Assembly (NCBI GenBank): GCA_011316305.1
Contig: SAUG01000100.1
Location: forward strand, 124,001 to 188,000
Reading direction: 5' to 3'
DNA from: Rusavskia elegans
Taxonomy: Eukaryota; Ascomycota; Lecanoromycetes; Teloschistales; Teloschistaceae
DNA length: 64,000 nucleotides
Of the stretch, positions 61,820-64,000 are shown in pieces. A program made the translations under genes and the position numbers. Numbering within the stretch: the stretch's first letter is position 1; every line of letters starts with the position of its first letter. The notes beneath the pieces are model-generated. The model was given only the letters and a program-made list of their open reading frames with translations. It ran no database searches and was not told the origin of the DNA.

Positions 61820-64000
61820 TAGACTTGCTACTTCGATACGGGTTCCCGTCGGTATTTTAAAAACCCGATCCGAGTTTTAGCGAGTCGGTTTAACCCGACC
61901 TACTAAACGGTACGGGTCGGTTTCTAAAATTAGAACCGAAAGTCGGATCGGATTATAAAGTAGAAACTAATAGAAACTCGATCTAACCCGATTTATAATT
62001 ATATTAAATAATCGAATACTATAGCTTTTTTAAACGATTTATTATTTAAAATATATTATATTAATTATAATAAATAGTTTAAAAAATATAAAGCGGTAAT
62101 ATATTTTAGTTAATACTAAACTAAAGAATACTTAATTTAATTTATCTAAAATACTTTTTAATATCTTTTTAAAGAAATTCTTTTCTCGAAATAATATTCT
62201 ATCTTCTAGCAATATTCGATTATATATATTTTATAGCTCCTTTAAAGTTTCTTTTATTTCTAAACCTATAGTACGGTTATAGTATTTTATTATTATTATT
62301 TCCTCTATATATTCTAGAATTATTTAGATTCGATTCTATTAATAAACTTTTTTTTTATAAAACTAAAAGTCCGTTTTATTTCTACTAAAGATATTAGATA
62401 AGTAAAAATATCGCAAACTATCTATACTAGTTTTAAAAAGTTCGAAGTATTATTTTTCTAAAATATCTAATTTAGATTTTTTTAGTAGTATTAGCGCGAA
62501 GATATCGATTAGCTTCGGAAATAGCAATTTAAGGACGCTAGAATTATTAAAGAAAACTATTTAAAATAGATAAAGTAGATTTTAGATTGATTAATAAAAT
62601 TATAATATATTATCTTTTTATATTACTTTATATTCTTTTATATAGCGGGTTTTAGATTTTAATAGATCGATAAAAGTTTTATAGTATTTAGTAAAATATT
62701 CTTTAAATTTAATCCGATACCTATTTTTATATTCTAAAAAGTTTTCTATTTTTTTATTATTATCTTCTTTATTCTTGTTTCGATAAAAGCTAAACTTTAC
62801 TATAGAATCTAAAATATTTATATAATTATAAATTAATTTATCTTTATTTTTAATATAAAAATAGTACTTCGTAAATTTTATATTAGTATTATTATAAACT
62901 ATTAGTATTATTTCTTTATTAATATTATTCGATAATCGAACTATTTTCTCTATTTTAGAAAGATAATCGAAAATAATATCGTAAAATCGGAATACTAAAT
63001 AAACTCTAACACCTATAGTTTTTAAAACTAATAAAGTAATTTTATAGAACGGCCGCAGTATACTATCTATAAAGAAAAAAAATTACTATTTATCTATATT
63101 AAAGATAACTTTATATATTTTTAAATTTTACGAATATTTTTTTATAAATTTATTAATAAAATAGTATAATTAATATATCCGAAAAACTATAAAATATATC
63201 GAATTCTATTAAATACGGATATTTTAAATTATATTTCTAGATTAAAAATTAGAATCGACTCTTTTCTAGATTTCTTTAAAACGAAGTTTATATTAAAAAA
63301 AGATAGAAATATAGACTATAATAGTATATACTAAAAATAAATATTAGTTTTAGAATTTCTAAATTTATATTATCTATATTTATTATCTTTTTTATTATAT
63401 TAAATAGATTAATATTAATATTTTTAATTTATTTATTTCTATACGATTAATCATTCGGATTTTGATTTTAGTCTTTCACGAATCTAACGCTAGAGGCGCT
63501 AATTCGATCAGATTACGTAATTATTTTTAGTACTTTAGTATTTTATCGAAAATTCGAATTTTAGAATTCCCGAAAGAGCTAGATCTGGACTAAAACCCAG
63601 AGGGAAACCGTAATCTATTTAACTTTAATTAACTTATTTACTTCGATCGATCGGGCTAGACCGAGATAATCTACTAACTAGGTCTTCCGTATTTAAAACT
63701 CTATAAAAATCGACTTTCAATCGATAGAAAAAATTTAAATATTAGTTAATCTTCGAAGGATTCGAACCCCCGACCCGCTAGATTAACTCCGCTAACTCCG
63801 AGATGGAGCGCGGATCCGTTAGGTCTCCAGGTCACGCAGCGTTACCACTGCGCCACCCAGGCCTTTTAATTTATTTATTATCTGGTTTTTAGATAAAATC
63901 GTTATTAATTGTTTATAATATAATAGATTTAATAAAGTTTTAGTCTACTAGATTAATAATATAAACTAGATAAAATAGAGAATTTTAGGCTCGATTCTAT
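61820..64000 (+). mobile_element. hAT-like transposon, left part, runs off the window
   Basis: Starts tagacttgctacttcgata (61,820), the same end type as 22,844 and the complement of 24,415. Interior words (for example near 61,990-62,110) align with the reverse complement of 24,000-24,240. No right-type end (complement of TAGACTGGCCGTCG) occurs before 64,000. A SINE copy is inserted in it. Confidence 0.7.
63438..63863 (-). mobile_element. tRNA-derived SINE, copy F (intact Pol III boxes)
   Basis: Reverse-complemented it begins ggcctgggtggcgcagtgg. The A box TGGCGCAGTGG (63,845-63,855) and the B box GGTTCGAATCC (63,758-63,768) match the tRNA consensus exactly. A 16-bp TSD ttttaatttatttatt lies at 63,422-63,437 and 63,864-63,879. 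The roughly 115-base head is followed by a roughly 310-base unrelated body. It is the least mutated copy. Confidence 0.9.

Noticed and set aside
63750..63863. Functional tRNA gene with perfect A and B boxes
   Set aside because: Same shared body plus a 16-bp TSD around the whole 426-base unit; a retroposed copy explains it better.
1..64000. Centromere or mitochondrial DNA as the source of the AT richness
   Set aside because: Recognisable nuclear LTR elements with transition-only divergence explain the composition; no mitochondrial gene is seen. A centromere cannot be excluded from sequence alone but nothing specific supports it.

Overview
This window looks like one of the AT-rich/gene-island boundaries of a filamentous ascomycete genome (Pezizomycotina). 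About 17 kb of normal-composition DNA (roughly 3,100-19,970) carries intact, intron-containing fungal genes. It is surrounded by about 47 kb of extremely AT-rich DNA (1-3,050 and 19,980-64,000) made of transposon wrecks. The wrecks carry the mark of repeat-induced point mutation (RIP): CpA/TpG are nearly gone, repeat copies differ by C:G to T:A transitions, and conserved Trp codons have become TAG. The introns are short (about 50-80 bases, GT..AG). The species cannot be named from this.

Gene island, left to right. MSH5 (minus, 14 exons, 922 aa as read) is a meiotic MutS homologue. Next come translation elongation factor eEF1B (plus, 6 exons), a 3.4 kb stretch with a 159-bp tandem duplication but no confident gene, and a small bZIP transcription factor (plus, 2 exons). 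They are followed by NOP4, a four-RRM nucleolar 60S-assembly protein (plus, one exon), a 76-aa Cys/His-rich fungal protein of unknown function (plus), and a DAP1/MAPR-type cytochrome b5-like heme-binding protein (minus, 3 exons). These are unrelated housekeeping or regulatory genes, not a cluster or operon.

Repeat deserts. I could delimit several elements exactly by their target-site duplications (TSDs). (i) Two Ty3/gypsy chromovirus families, each with a C-terminal chromodomain: family G1 has 410-bp LTRs (1-1,862 partial, 38,390-42,328, 54,831-58,173); family G2 has 241-bp LTRs (25,137-32,641, and a fragment at 1,863-2,675). A third gypsy pol remnant lies at about 59,500-61,800. (ii) A hAT-like DNA transposon family with 8-bp TSDs: a 3.06-kb copy (21,357-24,415) carrying a 510-bp non-autonomous relative inside it (22,844-23,353), a 333-bp copy (50,120-50,452), and one running off the right edge from 61,820. 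(iii) Six copies of a roughly 430-bp tRNA-derived SINE with Pol III A and B boxes. (iv) Four copies of a 0.84-1.03-kb retroposon family that I do not recognise. These have A-rich tails, 12-16-bp TSDs on three copies, a fixed 5' end that can fold into paired GC hairpins, and a protein-like reading frame antisense to the tail. This last family is the best candidate for something undescribed.

All repeats read as dead. The sexual cycle that RIP needs is echoed by the intact meiotic gene MSH5 right at the edge of the mutated DNA.
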